Origin: Telluria aromaticivorans
GTDB lineage: Bacteria; Pseudomonadota; Gammaproteobacteria; Burkholderiales; Burkholderiaceae_D
Direction: 5' to 3'
Assembly: GCF_013003915.1 (NCBI RefSeq)
Contig: NZ_JABAIV010000014.1
Span: forward strand, 1-48,223
DNA: 48,223 nt
Shown: positions 8,053 through 17,567 of the stretch, in pieces
How positions within the stretch are numbered: the first letter of the stretch is position 1
Layout of the letters: every line of letters starts with the position of its first letter
Translations under genes and position numbers: made by a program
Notes under the pieces: generated by a model
Database searches by the model: none
What the model saw: the letters and a program-made list of their open reading frames with translations, nothing else
What the model was told of the DNA's origin: nothing

Positions 8053-8090
8053 AGGAAGCACATCGCACCCTTGCGGGCCGGGTGTTTCTA

Positions 8091-9431
8091 TTAACCCTGA
8101 GCGTTGCCACCCATCAGTTCATCGAAAGCGATGGTCTTGGTGCTGACCTTCGCCTTACCGAGGACATAGTTAACGACGTTTTCTTCCAAAACAAGTGCTT
8201 CGACTTCGCCCAGGCGGCGACGGTCGCTGTAATAATACTTGAGGACTTCTTTTGGATCTTCGTAACTTTGCGAAAAGTCTTCGATCTGGGCCTTGACCTG
8301 TTCCTGTGTTGCCTGCAGATTGTTGTCGCTAACCAAAGCTGACAGGATCAGGCCCAGGCGCACGCGGCGCTCTGCCTTGTCGGCGAACATCTCGGCCGGG
8401 AAAGGCATCGCCTTGACGTCCATGCCGCGCTGCATCATGTCCTGGCGGGTCATGTCGGCCAGGCGCTCCGAATCCTGCTGGATCATGGCCTTCGGCACTT
8501 CCATGTCGGTGGCCTTGACCAGGGCGTCCATCACGGCTTCCTTGTTGCGGGCCTTGACGCGGGCGGTAACTTCACGCTCGAGGTTGGTCTTGATGTCGTC
8601 GCGCATCTTTTCGACGGCGCCGTCTTCGATACCGAGCGACTTGGCAAACTCGGCGTCGATTTCAGGCATGTGCGCCCACTCGAGCTTGTTCAGGGTGATG
8701 GTGAAGTCGGCGGTTTTGCCGGCGACGTCCTTGCCGTGGTAGTCCTCTGGGAAAGCCAACGGGAAAGTCTTGCTTTCGCCGACTTTCAGGCCGATGGTCG
8801 CCGCTTCGAATTCCGGCAGCATGCGGCCTTCGCCCAGCACGAAGGCGTAGTTGTCGGCCTTGCCGCCGTCGAACTCGACGCCGTCGATCTTGCCGACGAA
8901 GTCGACGGTCACGCGGTCGCCGTTGGCAGCCACCGGCTCGCCGCCGTCGCCGTGCTCGCCTGCCACGCCCTTGGCGTGGTAGTGCACGCGCTGCTTGCGC
9001 AGGATGTCGATGGTCTTGTCGATTTCGGTGTCGGTGACGTCGGCAGCGACGGTTTCGACTTCCATGGTGGCCAGGTCGGCCAGCACGACGTCAGGGTAGA
9101 CTTCAAAGGTCGCGTCGAACTCGAGCATGCCTTCCGGCGCGTCCTGCTTCGGCTCGATTTTCGGGAAACCGGCAACGCGCAGCTGGTTCTCGTTGGCTGC
9201 TTCATTGAACGCGCGGCCGACTTTGTCGTTCAGCACGTCCGATTCGATCTGGTAACCGTATTGCGCAGCGACCATCTTGAGCGGCACTTTGCCCGGGCGG
9301 AAGCCAGGGGCTTTTGCCGACTTGGCCTGCTGCTTGAGGCGCTTTTCGACCTCCGTACGGACGTCAGCTACCGGAAAAGAGATCGTCAAGCGACGCTCGA
9401 GTTTACCCAGGGTTTCGACTGCAGTTGCCAT
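8091..9431 (-). CDS. tig: Trigger factor (ribosome-bound chaperone)
   Basis: 446 residues. The N-terminal ribosome-docking domain carries the signature GFRPGKVP at about 43-50. An FKBP-type prolyl isomerase domain follows in the middle (VDFVGKIDGVEFDGG at about 175-190), and the C-terminal helical arms complete the chaperone cradle. Trigger factor binds L23 at the tunnel exit and shields nascent chains. The middle domain has a slightly longer loop (GVAGEHGDGGEPVAANGD) than many homologues. It lies 31 bp after tRNA-Leu in the same direction and upstream of clpP. Confidence 0.96.
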   Translation of the reverse strand: MATAVETLGKLERRLTISFPVADVRTEVEKRLKQQAKSAKAPGFRPGKVPLKMVAAQYGYQIESDVLNDKVGRAFNEAANENQLRVAGFPKIEPKQDAPEGMLEFDATFEVYPDVVLADLATMEVETVAADVTDTEIDKTIDILRKQRVHYHAKGVAGEHGDGGEPVAANGDRVTVDFVGKIDGVEFDGGKADNYAFVLGEGRMLPEFEAATIGLKVGESKTFPLAFPEDYHGKDVAGKTADFTITLNKLEWAHMPEIDAEFAKSLGIEDGAVEKMRDDIKTNLEREVTARVKARNKEAVMDALVKATDMEVPKAMIQQDSERLADMTRQDMMQRGMDVKAMPFPAEMFADKAERRVRLGLILSALVSDNNLQATQEQVKAQIEDFSQSYEDPKEVLKYYYSDRRRLGEVEALVLEENVVNYVLGKAKVSTKTIAFDELMGGNAQG

Positions 9432-9462
9432 TATAAAAATCGTCCAAAAAAATAATTATTCG

Positions 9463-9549
9463 TGGTGCGAGGAGGGGGACTCGAACCCCCACACCATTGC
9501 TGGCGTCAGGACCTAAACCTGGTGCGTCTACCAATTTCGCCATCCTCGC
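9463..9549 (-). tRNA. tRNA-Leu(TAG)
   Basis: 87 nt including an encoded CCA, with the long variable arm of a class II tRNA. The acceptor stem is GCGAGGA/TCCTCGC and the anticodon loop TTTAGGT gives anticodon TAG, reading CUN codons. The D-arm has the usual GGTAGACGC of leucine tRNAs. Confidence 0.97.
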
Positions 9550-9891
9550 GCAGGATTGCATTTTCTGCCACAAAAACAAAGGGCGCCCGACAGTGAAACC
9601 GGCCGCCCTGCACTCCTCTGTTTATGGGCTACAACTTCAGCCAATTATTTTACTGGATTTTCTGTCACTATTGGGCGTTTTTTGCTTGGCGTGCGGGGAA
9701 TGGAGCTCTTCTATATAGAGATGATGGAACTCTGCCGTATGCAATGTTGGTCGCGCTGCCATATGCATGTGTGCGTTGAACGCGTGGGCAAGGGACTTGC
9801 CCACCCTACGATTTGCCGCTCCTCGTAGGGTGGGCGTAGAACAGTCCACTGAACTGTTCTACCTGCCCACGCGTTCAAATCACGTCCGAAT
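9550..9891. other. 342-bp intergenic gap
   Basis: The stretch between tRNA-Leu and the RND pump gene has no supportable gene. Its first half is AT-richer and shows no clear signal. Its second half is a full copy of the dispersed palindrome (9776-9878). Short open frames through the repeat are chance. Confidence 0.7.
9776..9878. repeat. Dispersed palindrome with nested hairpin
   Basis: Outer arms TTGAACGCG (9776-9784) and CGCGTTCAA (9870-9878) enclose GTGGGCAAG...CTTGCCCACCCTACG and CGTAGGGTGGGC. Inside is a further perfect hairpin, GTAGAACAGT/ACTGTTCTAC. It is a compound copy of the family also seen at 7939 and 32538, located 14 bp past the RND gene. Confidence 0.85.
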
Positions 9892-12800
9892 TCACGCGAC
9901 CTTGGCCCCAACCGGCTTCTTGACCCTGAACCACGCCGCATACAGCGCCGGCAGGAACAACAGGGTCAGCGCCGTCGCCACCAGGAGCCCACCCATGATC
10001 GCCACCGCCATCGGCCCCCAGAACACCGAACGCGACAGCGGGATCATGGCCAGCGCCGCCGCGGCCGCGGTCAGCAGGATCGGCCGGCAGCGCCGCACGG
10101 CTGCTTCGACGATCGCATCCCAGGCTTCGGCCCCGGCGGCGATGTCCTGCTCGATCTGGTCGACCAGGATCACAGAATTGCGAATGATCATGCCGAACAG
10201 CGCAATCACGCCCAGGTTCGCCACGAAGCCGAACGGCCGATCGAACACCAGCAGGGCCATGGCCGCACCCGCGATGCCCAGCGGCCCGGTCAGGAACACC
10301 AGCAGCGAGCGCGAGAAGCTGTGCAGCTGCAGCATCAGCAGCGTGAACACGATGAACAGCACCAGCGGCACGTTGGCCATGATCGAGGCTTCCGCGTCCG
10401 AACTGTCTGCCGCGGCGCCTTCGACCGTGACGCGATAGCCGGCCGGCAGCTTGCTGCGCAGTTCTGCCAGCTTCTCGTCCACCTGGGCGGTGACAGTCGG
10501 TCCCTGGATGCCTTCGACCACGTCCGACTGCACCATGATGGCCCACTCCCGGCCCTCGCGCCAGACCACGCCTGGCTCCCACACGAACTGCACCCGCGCC
10601 ACCTGCCCGATCGGGACAAAGCGCCCGCCGGTGGTCGGCACCAGCGCTTCCGACAGACGGGTGATGGTCGAACGTTCCTCCAAAGGCTGGCGCACCACGA
10701 TGTCGATCAGGCGGTTGGTTTCGCGGAACTGGCCCACTGGGGTGCCGGTGAGCGTCGTATTGACGACCCGGCGCACCGCCTGCGAGGTGACGCCCAGCGC
10801 GCGCAGCTTGTCCTGGTCGAGGTCCAGGCGCAGTACCTTGACAGCCTCGTTCCAGTTGTCGTTCACGCCGACCGTACTCGGATTCGCGCGCAGGGTCTCT
10901 TTTACCTGGTTGGCCAGGGTGCGCACGATGCCGATGTCCGGGCCGAGCACCTGGAACTGCACCGGATAGGCCACCGGCGGGCCGTTCGGCAGCAGCTTGA
11001 CGCGGCCGCGCACCTCGGGGAAGTCGTTGCGGAAGGCGTCTTCGATTTTCAGGCGCAGGCTTTCGCGCGCGTTTGCGTCGACGGGCAGCACGACCAGCTG
11101 CGACACGTTCGACTGCGGGAAGATCTGGTCGAGCGGCAGGTAGAAGCGCGGGCTGCCGGTGCCGACATAGCTGGTCACGCTCTGCACGCCCTTCTGCTGT
11201 TTCAGGAAGCCTTCGAAGCGCTTCACCACTGCTTCGTTGGCGGCAAAGCTGGTGCCTTCGGGCAACCACATTTCCACCATCAGCTCGGGGCGGCTGGAAT
11301 CCGGGAAGAACTGCTTCTCGATGAAATTGAAGCCGAACACCCCCAGCGCGAATACGCCCAGGCTCAGCGCGATCGTGGTCTTGCGCCATTCCACGCACCG
11401 GTTCACGAGGCGCCGGAAACGCTCGTAGGCCGGGCTGTCGAAGACGTCGTGCGAGGATTCGCCCTGGCCGTGCGGTTTCACCCGCAGCAGTACATAGCCG
11501 ATATACGGCGTGAACACCACCGCCGCCACCCAGGAAATCAGGAGGGCCAGCGCATTCACCGAGAACATCGTGAAGGTGTATTCGCCGGCCGCCGACTTGG
11601 CCAGGCCGATCGGCAGGAAGCCGGCCGCCGTGATCAGGGTCCCGGTGAGCATCGGCATCGCGGTCGAGGTGTAGGCGAAGGTGGCGGCCTCGAAGCGCGA
11701 CATGCCCTCTTCCATCTTTCGCACCATCATTTCGACCGCGATGATGGCGTCGTCCACCAGCAGTCCCAGCGCGATAATGAGCGCGCCGAGCGAGATCTTG
11801 TGCAGCGAGATGTCGAGCAGGCGCATGAACAGGAAGGTAATCGCCAGCACCAGCGGAATCGTCAGCGCCACCACCAGGCCGGGGCGCACGTCGATGCGCA
11901 GCTTCGGCTTGGTATGCAGGCCGAGCGCGATAAAGGAGACCGCCAGCACGATGATCACCGCCTCGATCAGCACCTTGACGAATTCGTTCACCGAGGCGGT
12001 GACCGCGGCCGGCTGGTCGGTCACGCGTTCGAGCTCGATCCCGACCGGCAGCTGGGAGCGGATACGGGCCACGGTGGCGTCGAGGCCCTCGCCGAGCCGG
12101 ATGATGTTCCCGCCCTTCTCCATCGACACGCCCAGGCCGATCACTTCCTTGCCGTTGAAGCGCATCTTGTCTTTTGGGGGATCCTGGTAGCCGCGCTTCA
12201 CGACCGCGAAATCGCCCAGGCGGAAGGTGGTGTTCCCAGAGCGCAGCTGCAGGTTTTCCAGCAGGTCGACGGTCTTGAAGGCGCCGGTCACGCGCACCTG
12301 CAGATAATCAGTCGGCGTCACCAGCATGCCGCTGGCCTCGACCTGGTTTTGCGTGGCGATCTGGTTGACGATCTGCTCGAAGGGGATGCCCAGCTGGGCG
12401 AACTTCTTGCTCGAGAATTCGATGTAGACCTTTTCGTCCTGCACGCCGAACTGCTCGACTTTCGAGACCAGCGGAACGGTCAGCAGCTGCTGGCGCACGA
12501 AGTCGGCGTAATCCTTCATCTCGGCCTGGTTGAAGCCATCGCCCGAGAGCGCGAAGATCGAGCCGTAGGTATCGCCGAATTCGTCATTGAAGAAGGGGCC
12601 GATCACGCCTTGCGGCAGGGTGCCGGCCATGTCGCCAAGCTTCTTGCGCACCTGGTACCAGGTCGGCGCGGTGTCCTGGGCCGGCGTCGATTCGCGCAGC
12701 TCGATGATGATGGTGGTCTCGCCCGGCTTGGAAAAGCTGCGGATGCGGTCGATATACGGCGTTTCCTGCAGCTTGCGCTCGAGCGGATCGGTCACCTGCT

Positions 12801-12990
12801 CCGCCATCTGCACGGCGGTGGCGCCCGGCCACACGGCGCTGACGACCATCGCCCGGAAGGTGAACGGCGGGTCTTCGTCCTGGCCCAGCTGCTGGTAGCT
12901 CAGGATGCCGCCGATGAGCAGCGCGGCGATCAGGTAGCGCGTGAGCGGGATGTGCTCCAGCGCCCAGCGCGACAGGTTGAAACCCCTCAT
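9892..12990 (-). CDS. RND efflux pump, inner-membrane permease
   Basis: 1032 residues, the size of AcrB/MexB-type pumps. A first transmembrane helix lies at about 17-35. A large periplasmic loop begins VWPGATAVQMAEQVTDPLE, a typical HAE-RND motif. The proton-relay helix has GLLVDDAIIAVE with the paired aspartates. A second periplasmic loop and C-terminal helices (ALFGMIIRNSVILVDQIEQD) complete the two-fold repeat. It would export drugs or other amphipathic compounds by proton antiport, together with the adjacent fusion protein and an outer-membrane factor encoded elsewhere. Its start overlaps the stop of the fusion-protein gene by 4 bp, so the two are translationally coupled. The substrate cannot be told from the sequence. 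Confidence 0.92.
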   Translation of the reverse strand: MRGFNLSRWALEHIPLTRYLIAALLIGGILSYQQLGQDEDPPFTFRAMVVSAVWPGATAVQMAEQVTDPLERKLQETPYIDRIRSFSKPGETTIIIELRESTPAQDTAPTWYQVRKKLGDMAGTLPQGVIGPFFNDEFGDTYGSIFALSGDGFNQAEMKDYADFVRQQLLTVPLVSKVEQFGVQDEKVYIEFSSKKFAQLGIPFEQIVNQIATQNQVEASGMLVTPTDYLQVRVTGAFKTVDLLENLQLRSGNTTFRLGDFAVVKRGYQDPPKDKMRFNGKEVIGLGVSMEKGGNIIRLGEGLDATVARIRSQLPVGIELERVTDQPAAVTASVNEFVKVLIEAVIIVLAVSFIALGLHTKPKLRIDVRPGLVVALTIPLVLAITFLFMRLLDISLHKISLGALIIALGLLVDDAIIAVEMMVRKMEEGMSRFEAATFAYTSTAMPMLTGTLITAAGFLPIGLAKSAAGEYTFTMFSVNALALLISWVAAVVFTPYIGYVLLRVKPHGQGESSHDVFDSPAYERFRRLVNRCVEWRKTTIALSLGVFALGVFGFNFIEKQFFPDSSRPELMVEMWLPEGTSFAANEAVVKRFEGFLKQQKGVQSVTSYVGTGSPRFYLPLDQIFPQSNVSQLVVLPVDANARESLRLKIEDAFRNDFPEVRGRVKLLPNGPPVAYPVQFQVLGPDIGIVRTLANQVKETLRANPSTVGVNDNWNEAVKVLRLDLDQDKLRALGVTSQAVRRVVNTTLTGTPVGQFRETNRLIDIVVRQPLEERSTITRLSEALVPTTGGRFVPIGQVARVQFVWEPGVVWREGREWAIMVQSDVVEGIQGPTVTAQVDEKLAELRSKLPAGYRVTVEGAAADSSDAEASIMANVPLVLFIVFTLLMLQLHSFSRSLLVFLTGPLGIAGAAMALLVFDRPFGFVANLGVIALFGMIIRNSVILVDQIEQDIAAGAEAWDAIVEAAVRRCRPILLTAAAAALAMIPLSRSVFWGPMAVAIMGGLLVATALTLLFLPALYAAWFRVKKPVGAKVA

Positions 12991-14138
12991 TGAGCTCCCC
13001 CGCCCACCGCTGCCGCTTCGGTATCGCCCCGGCGCGAGACGTCCGCGGTCAGGATCCGGACCTTCTGGCCGGGTTTCAGCAGGTGCACGCCGGCCGTCAC
13101 CACGGTCTGGCCGGGCTGCACGCCGCCGGAAAGCAGCAGGTCATTGCCGGACTGGCCGGCCACCTGCACCCGGCGCAGCTGCACAGCCGGCGCGCCGGAC
13201 CGCTCCTTCTCGACTACCCAGACGCTGGTCGCACCCTTGTCCTGCACAAGGGCGCTGAGCGGGACCCGCAGTGCGGTCCCATTTGCAGTGGCCGTCGTCG
13301 CCAGCTCCACGGTGGCGGTCATACCGAGGCGCACGTCCGTCCCCGGCGGTAGCGACACCTTGACCGTATAGGTGCGGGTGGAAGGATCGGCAACCGGCGA
13401 GATTTCGCGGATCTTGCCCGGAATGCTTTGGCCGCGGTTGGCCCACAGGCGCACGCTCACGCCATTCACGCGGCGCAGCTGCCCGACCCGGTCTTCCGGG
13501 ATCCCGATCACGACTTCCTTTTCGTCCGTACGGGCCACGCGCACGACCGGCACGCCGGCCGCCACCACCTGCCCGACTTCGGCATCGATCGCGGTGACCA
13601 CGCCGTCGGCATCGGATTCCAGGTTGGCATAGCCGGCCTGGTTCGATTGTCCGCGCAGGCCGGCGCGCGCCGCGTCCACGTTCGCCTGGGCGGCGCGCAG
13701 CGCGGACTGCTTGGCATCCAGCACGGCCTGGCTGACGAAATTCTGGGTACGCAGGTCCTGGTGGCGCTTGTAGTCGGCCTGCGCCAGGTCGCGCCCGGTT
13801 TCGGCGGCGCGCAGGGAGGCCCGGGCCTGCGATTCGGCCAGGCGCAGGTCTTGCGGATCGAGCCGCATCAGCACCTGGCCGTCCTTCACATTGGTGCCGA
13901 TGTCCACCTTGCGCTCGACGATCTTGCCGCCAACCCGGAAGCCCAGGCGCGACTCGTAGCGCGGGCGCACGTCGCCGGAAAATTCCACACGCTCGGTGCC
14001 ATTGCCGGCAGCGAGCTGGATGACGCGCACCGGGCGCACGTCTTCGGTTTTGGGGGCGGGTTTGTCGCATGCGGCAAGCATGGCGATCAAAAGCGGCGCC
14101 AGGAGTGCGGCACGCGGAAAGCGGGAAGACTGGAACAC
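12987..14138 (-). CDS. RND efflux pump, periplasmic adaptor lipoprotein
   Basis: 383 residues from a GTG start at 14136-14138, preceded by AAAGGG at a spacing of 6-7. The longer open frame upstream lacks a signal and is rejected. The N-terminus (FQSSRFPRAALLAPLLIAML-AAC) is a lipoprotein signal with Cys24 as the acylation site. Next come the lipoyl/barrel-sandwich parts (GGKIVERKVDIGTNVKDGQVL), an alpha-helical hairpin (about 95-165) and the beta-barrel domain. HlyD/AcrA-type adaptors bridge the RND permease to an outer-membrane channel. It is the first gene of a two-gene unit with the pump. No regulator or outer-membrane factor is next to it. Confidence 0.9.
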   Translation of the reverse strand: MFQSSRFPRAALLAPLLIAMLAACDKPAPKTEDVRPVRVIQLAAGNGTERVEFSGDVRPRYESRLGFRVGGKIVERKVDIGTNVKDGQVLMRLDPQDLRLAESQARASLRAAETGRDLAQADYKRHQDLRTQNFVSQAVLDAKQSALRAAQANVDAARAGLRGQSNQAGYANLESDADGVVTAIDAEVGQVVAAGVPVVRVARTDEKEVVIGIPEDRVGQLRRVNGVSVRLWANRGQSIPGKIREISPVADPSTRTYTVKVSLPPGTDVRLGMTATVELATTATANGTALRVPLSALVQDKGATSVWVVEKERSGAPAVQLRRVQVAGQSGNDLLLSGGVQPGQTVVTAGVHLLKPGQKVRILTADVSRRGDTEAAAVGGGAQ

Positions 14139-14242
14139 GGTGGACCCTTTGTCGAATACATACCCAGCTAGGGCATTTGTTATAGAGCAATTATAATCTT
14201 GGAAATACCAAAGAAACCCCGCTTTAGAGGCAACCGTCAAAT

Positions 14243-15052
14243 ATGCCCGTCGAGCATTACGAGAATTTTCCCGTCGCATCGTTTTTACTGCCGCGCCGCC
14301 TGGCGCCGGCGGTCGAGGCGATCTACGCTTTCGCGCGCAGCGCCGATGACATCGCCGACGAAGGCGATGCTACGGCGGCCGAACGCCTGGCTGCGCTGGA
14401 AACCTATGGCCAGGCATTGGAAGCCATTGAACGCGGCTCAGTCCCCCCTGACCCGATGTTTGCCCGGCTGGCCGGGGTGGTGGCCGGGTTCCGGCTGCCG
14501 GTGACCCCGATGCACGACCTGCTGTCGGCCTTCCGCCAGGACGTGGTAACGACCCGCTACCCCGATTACACCGCCCTGCTCGACTATTGCCGGCGTTCGG
14601 CCAACCCGGTCGGGCGCCTGATGCTGGAACTCTACGATGCCGTGGACGAGCGCAACCTGCGCGATTCCGATGCGATCTGTACTGCCCTCCAGTTGATTAA
14701 TTTCTGGCAGGACGTCGCGATCGACCTCGCCAAGGGCCGCATCTACCTGCCGCTGGAAGACCTGGAGCGCCATGGCGTGCTCGAATCCGACCTGCTGGGA
14801 CATCCGGCGACCCCGGCCTGGCGCGCGCTGATGCGTTTCGAGGTCGAGCGCGCGCGTGCGCTGATGCTGGGCGGTGCGCCCCTGGTGCGCCGCCTGCCCG
14901 GCCGCATCGGCTGGGAACTGCGCCTGATGGTCCAGGGCGGCCTGCGCATCCTGGACGCCATCGAGCGCGCCGATTACGACGTGTTCCGGCGCCGGCCCAC
15001 GCTGGCGGCGGCCGACTGGCTCGCGGTCGGCTGGCGTGCCCTGCGCATGTAG
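14243..15052 (+). CDS. hpnC: Squalene synthase HpnC (hydroxysqualene synthase)
   Basis: 269 residues of the squalene/phytoene synthase fold. The first aspartate-rich motif is SADDIADE (Asp35, 36, 39) and the second lies in QDVAIDLAKGRIYLP. In the hopanoid pathway HpnD makes presqualene diphosphate, HpnC turns it into hydroxysqualene, and HpnE reduces this to squalene. The start follows AGAGG about 14 bases upstream. It is first of hpnC-hpnD-hpnE and lies 81 bp before hpnD. The divergent neighbour is the RND adaptor. Confidence 0.92.
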   Translation: MPVEHYENFPVASFLLPRRLAPAVEAIYAFARSADDIADEGDATAAERLAALETYGQALEAIERGSVPPDPMFARLAGVVAGFRLPVTPMHDLLSAFRQDVVTTRYPDYTALLDYCRRSANPVGRLMLELYDAVDERNLRDSDAICTALQLINFWQDVAIDLAKGRIYLPLEDLERHGVLESDLLGHPATPAWRALMRFEVERARALMLGGAPLVRRLPGRIGWELRLMVQGGLRILDAIERADYDVFRRRPTLAAADWLAVGWRALRM

Positions 15053-15133
15053 CACATGCGTTCTACTGCTCAGCCACCCGCATCGGCTATAGAATAGCGG
15101 GTTTGCATCGCTTACCTAACAAGCATTAAATAC

Positions 15134-15967
15134 ATGTCCCCCGACGAATACTGCCAGCAAAAAACCGTCCAGAGCGGCTCCAGCTTCTATTACAGCTTCC
15201 TATTCCTGCCCCAGGAACGCCGCCGCGCGATCACCGCGCTGTACGCCTTCTGCCGCGAGGTGGACGATACCGTGGACGAAGCGACCGACCCGTCGGTGGC
15301 GCGCATCAAGCTGGCATGGTGGCGGTCGGAAGTCTCGACCATGTACAAGGGCAGCGCGACCCACCCGGTGACCAAGGCGCTGCAGCCGCATATCGCCGTC
15401 TACAAACTCGAAGAACAGCACCTGCAGGCCATCATCGACGGCATGGAAATGGACCTCGACCAGAGCCGCTACCTCGATTATCCCGGCCTGCAGAAATACT
15501 GCTGGCGCGCGGCGGGCGTGGTCGGCATCCTGTCGGCCAGCATCTTCGGCTATGCCAACCCGCAGACCCTGGCCTATGCCGAGAAGCTCGGCCTGGCCTT
15601 CCAGCTCACGAACATCATCCGCGACGTCGGCGACGACGCGCGCAAGGGCCGCATCTACCTGCCGGTGAACGAGTTGCAGCAGTTCGGGGTGACCGCAGCC
15701 GACCTGCTGAATTTCCGCCACAGCGAGAAGTTCGAGGCCCTGATGCGTTTTCAGACGGAACGCGCCCAGCGTACCTACGACGAAGCCTTCGCCCTGCTGC
15801 CGAAGGAAGACCGTCGCGCCCAGCGTCCCGGCCTGATGATGGCCGCGATCTACCGCACCCTGCTGATTGAGATCGAGCGCGACGGCTTCCACGTGCTGAA
15901 CCAACGCATCTCGCTGACGCCGCTGCGCAAGCTGTGGCTGGCCTGGAAGACCTATGTCCGCACCTGA
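15134..15967 (+). CDS. hpnD: Presqualene diphosphate synthase HpnD
   Basis: 277 residues, trans-isoprenyl diphosphate synthase head-to-head type. The first aspartate motif is REVDDTVDE (Asp44, 45, 48) and the second is NIIRDVGDDARKGRIYLP. It condenses two farnesyl diphosphates to presqualene diphosphate. It resembles HpnC only distantly, as expected for the pair. Its last 14 bp overlap the start of hpnE, so translation is coupled. Confidence 0.93.
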   Translation: MSPDEYCQQKTVQSGSSFYYSFLFLPQERRRAITALYAFCREVDDTVDEATDPSVARIKLAWWRSEVSTMYKGSATHPVTKALQPHIAVYKLEEQHLQAIIDGMEMDLDQSRYLDYPGLQKYCWRAAGVVGILSASIFGYANPQTLAYAEKLGLAFQLTNIIRDVGDDARKGRIYLPVNELQQFGVTAADLLNFRHSEKFEALMRFQTERAQRTYDEAFALLPKEDRRAQRPGLMMAAIYRTLLIEIERDGFHVLNQRISLTPLRKLWLAWKTYVRT

Positions 15968-17363
15968 GGGTGCCCAGCGGGTTTTGGTGGCCGGTGGCGG
16001 GTGGGCCGGCTGCGCCGCGGCCGTGGAACTGGCGCGCGCGGGCGCCCAGGTCACGCTGGCCGAAGCTTCGCGCACCCTGGGCGGCCGCGCACGCGGCGTC
16101 GAGGTGCACGGCCGGGTGCTCGACAATGGCCAGCACATCCTGCTCGGCGCTTACGGCGAGACGCTGCGTCTGTTGCGCCTGGTCGGCATCGACCCGGACC
16201 AGGCCCTGCTGCGCCTGCCCGTGCAGATGCGTTATCCCGAAGGCTCCGGCGGCATGGATTTCGTCGCGCCGCGCTGGCCCGCGCCCTTCCACCTGGCAGG
16301 CGCGCTGCTGCGCGCCAAGGGCCTGGCGCGCGAGGACAAGCTTGCGCTGGCGCGCTTCCATAGCGCCGCCAAGTGGATGGGCTGGGTGCTCTACAACGAC
16401 TGCAGCGTCGACGAACTGCTGGAACGCTTCAATCAGACGCCGCGCCTGAACCGGCTGCTGTGGCACCCGCTGTGCATCGCGGCCCTGAATACGCCGCCTG
16501 CGCGCGCCTCGGCCAAGGTCTTTTTGGCGGTGCTGCGCGACAGCCTGGGGGCAAAGCGCCGCGCCGCCTCGGACATGCTGCTGCCACGCATGGAGATGGG
16601 CGCCTTGTTCCCGCAAGCCGCAGCCGCCTATGTCCTGGAGCACGGCGGCGCCCTGCTCACCGGCGTCAAGGTGAACAGCGTCGCGCGCAGCGGCGAGGGC
16701 TGGCAGGCGACCTTGGGCGACCGGGTTACGGACTTCGACGCAGTGGTGCTGGCCACGCCGGCCACCCAGTCGGCCGCGCTGCTGGGCGCCCACCCGGAAG
16801 CGGCGGAACTCAGCGCGCAGCTGGCGGCCTTTGCCCATGAGCCGATCGCCACCTGCTACCTGCAATACGATGCCTCCCTGCGCCTCGAGCTGCCCTTCTA
16901 TGCGCTGCTGGACGACCCCGCACAAGACCGCTGGGGCCAGTTCGTTTTCGACCGAGGCCAGCCCGATGCCGCCCAGCCCGGCCTGCTGGCCGTCGTGGTC
17001 AGCGCCGCCGGCGACGCCGCGCAGCTTGGCCAGGATGCGCTGGCAGCGCACATCGCCGCCCAGCTGGCGCATGATTTACGACGTCCGGAACTCGCCACGC
17101 CGCAGTGGACAAAGGTGATCACCGAGAAGCGCGCCACCTTCTCCTGCACCCCTGGCCTGGCCCGTCCCGGCAACAAGACCACACTGCCGGGACTGGTGCT
17201 GGCCGGCGACTACACCGCCAGCGACTACCCGGCGACGCTGGAAACGGCGGTGCGCAGCGGCGTCGAGGCTGCGGCGCTTATCCGCGCCTACGGCACCCTG
17301 CCCCGCGAAAAGCGCAGCCCGTCGCACGGCGGTGGCGGCCAGGAGCACAGTTTCGTAAGGTAG
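15954..17363 (+). CDS. hpnE: FAD-dependent hydroxysqualene dehydroxylase HpnE
   Basis: 469 residues of the amine-oxidase/phytoene-desaturase family. The N-terminal FAD-binding Rossmann motif is VLVAGGGWAGCAAAVELARAG, followed by TLGGRARG; a C-terminal FAD segment is LVLAGDYTASDYPATLETAVRSG. It reduces hydroxysqualene to squalene in the last step of the hpnCDE route. The ATG lies inside the hpnD coding end in another frame. No squalene-hopene cyclase gene is in the window, so the fate of the squalene must be decided by genes elsewhere. Confidence 0.92.
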   Translation: MSAPEGAQRVLVAGGGWAGCAAAVELARAGAQVTLAEASRTLGGRARGVEVHGRVLDNGQHILLGAYGETLRLLRLVGIDPDQALLRLPVQMRYPEGSGGMDFVAPRWPAPFHLAGALLRAKGLAREDKLALARFHSAAKWMGWVLYNDCSVDELLERFNQTPRLNRLLWHPLCIAALNTPPARASAKVFLAVLRDSLGAKRRAASDMLLPRMEMGALFPQAAAAYVLEHGGALLTGVKVNSVARSGEGWQATLGDRVTDFDAVVLATPATQSAALLGAHPEAAELSAQLAAFAHEPIATCYLQYDASLRLELPFYALLDDPAQDRWGQFVFDRGQPDAAQPGLLAVVVSAAGDAAQLGQDALAAHIAAQLAHDLRRPELATPQWTKVITEKRATFSCTPGLARPGNKTTLPGLVLAGDYTASDYPATLETAVRSGVEAAALIRAYGTLPREKRSPSHGGGGQEHSFVR

Positions 17364-17397
17364 CAACATCGAAACAACTCTTTACGGCAGGGACGAC

Positions 17398-17547
17398 ATG
17401 AACATCCGACTCGGTGTGCGCACGCTGGCCTTGCTGGCGCTTGTCGCGGCCAGCACCGCGGTGCTGGTGCAACCGGAGCTCATCGGCGGGTCAAGGACCG
17501 CCACCGCGCTGGCGATCGGCACGATCCCGGTCGTCGGCCATCACTGA
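17398..17547 (+). CDS. Small hypothetical protein with one hydrophobic segment (49 aa)
   Basis: An ATG preceded by AGGGAC opens a 49-codon frame: MNIRLGVRTLALLALVAAST then a short polar/Gly-rich tail ending VVGHH. The N-terminus looks like a signal or a single membrane helix. It lies 34 bp after hpnE and 20 bp before the DUF1700 gene in the same direction, so it may be translated with them. I recognise no family; it is supported only by the ribosome site, position and codon use. Confidence 0.45.
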   Translation: MNIRLGVRTLALLALVAASTAVLVQPELIGGSRTATALAIGTIPVVGHH

Positions 17548-17567
17548 ATCAAGAGGTCAAGCAGCAC

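Noticed and set aside
9637..9849. 70-codon frame in the gap after tRNA-Leu
   Set aside because: It is built partly from the dispersed repeat and has no ribosome site.
10321..12993. 890-codon open frame on the plus strand
   Set aside because: It is the antisense shadow of the RND pump gene. The product is His/Arg/Gln-rich without domains, and the pump frame is clearly real.
14169..14197. TATAAT at 14192 as a promoter for hpnC
   Set aside because: There is no -35 at usable spacing upstream.
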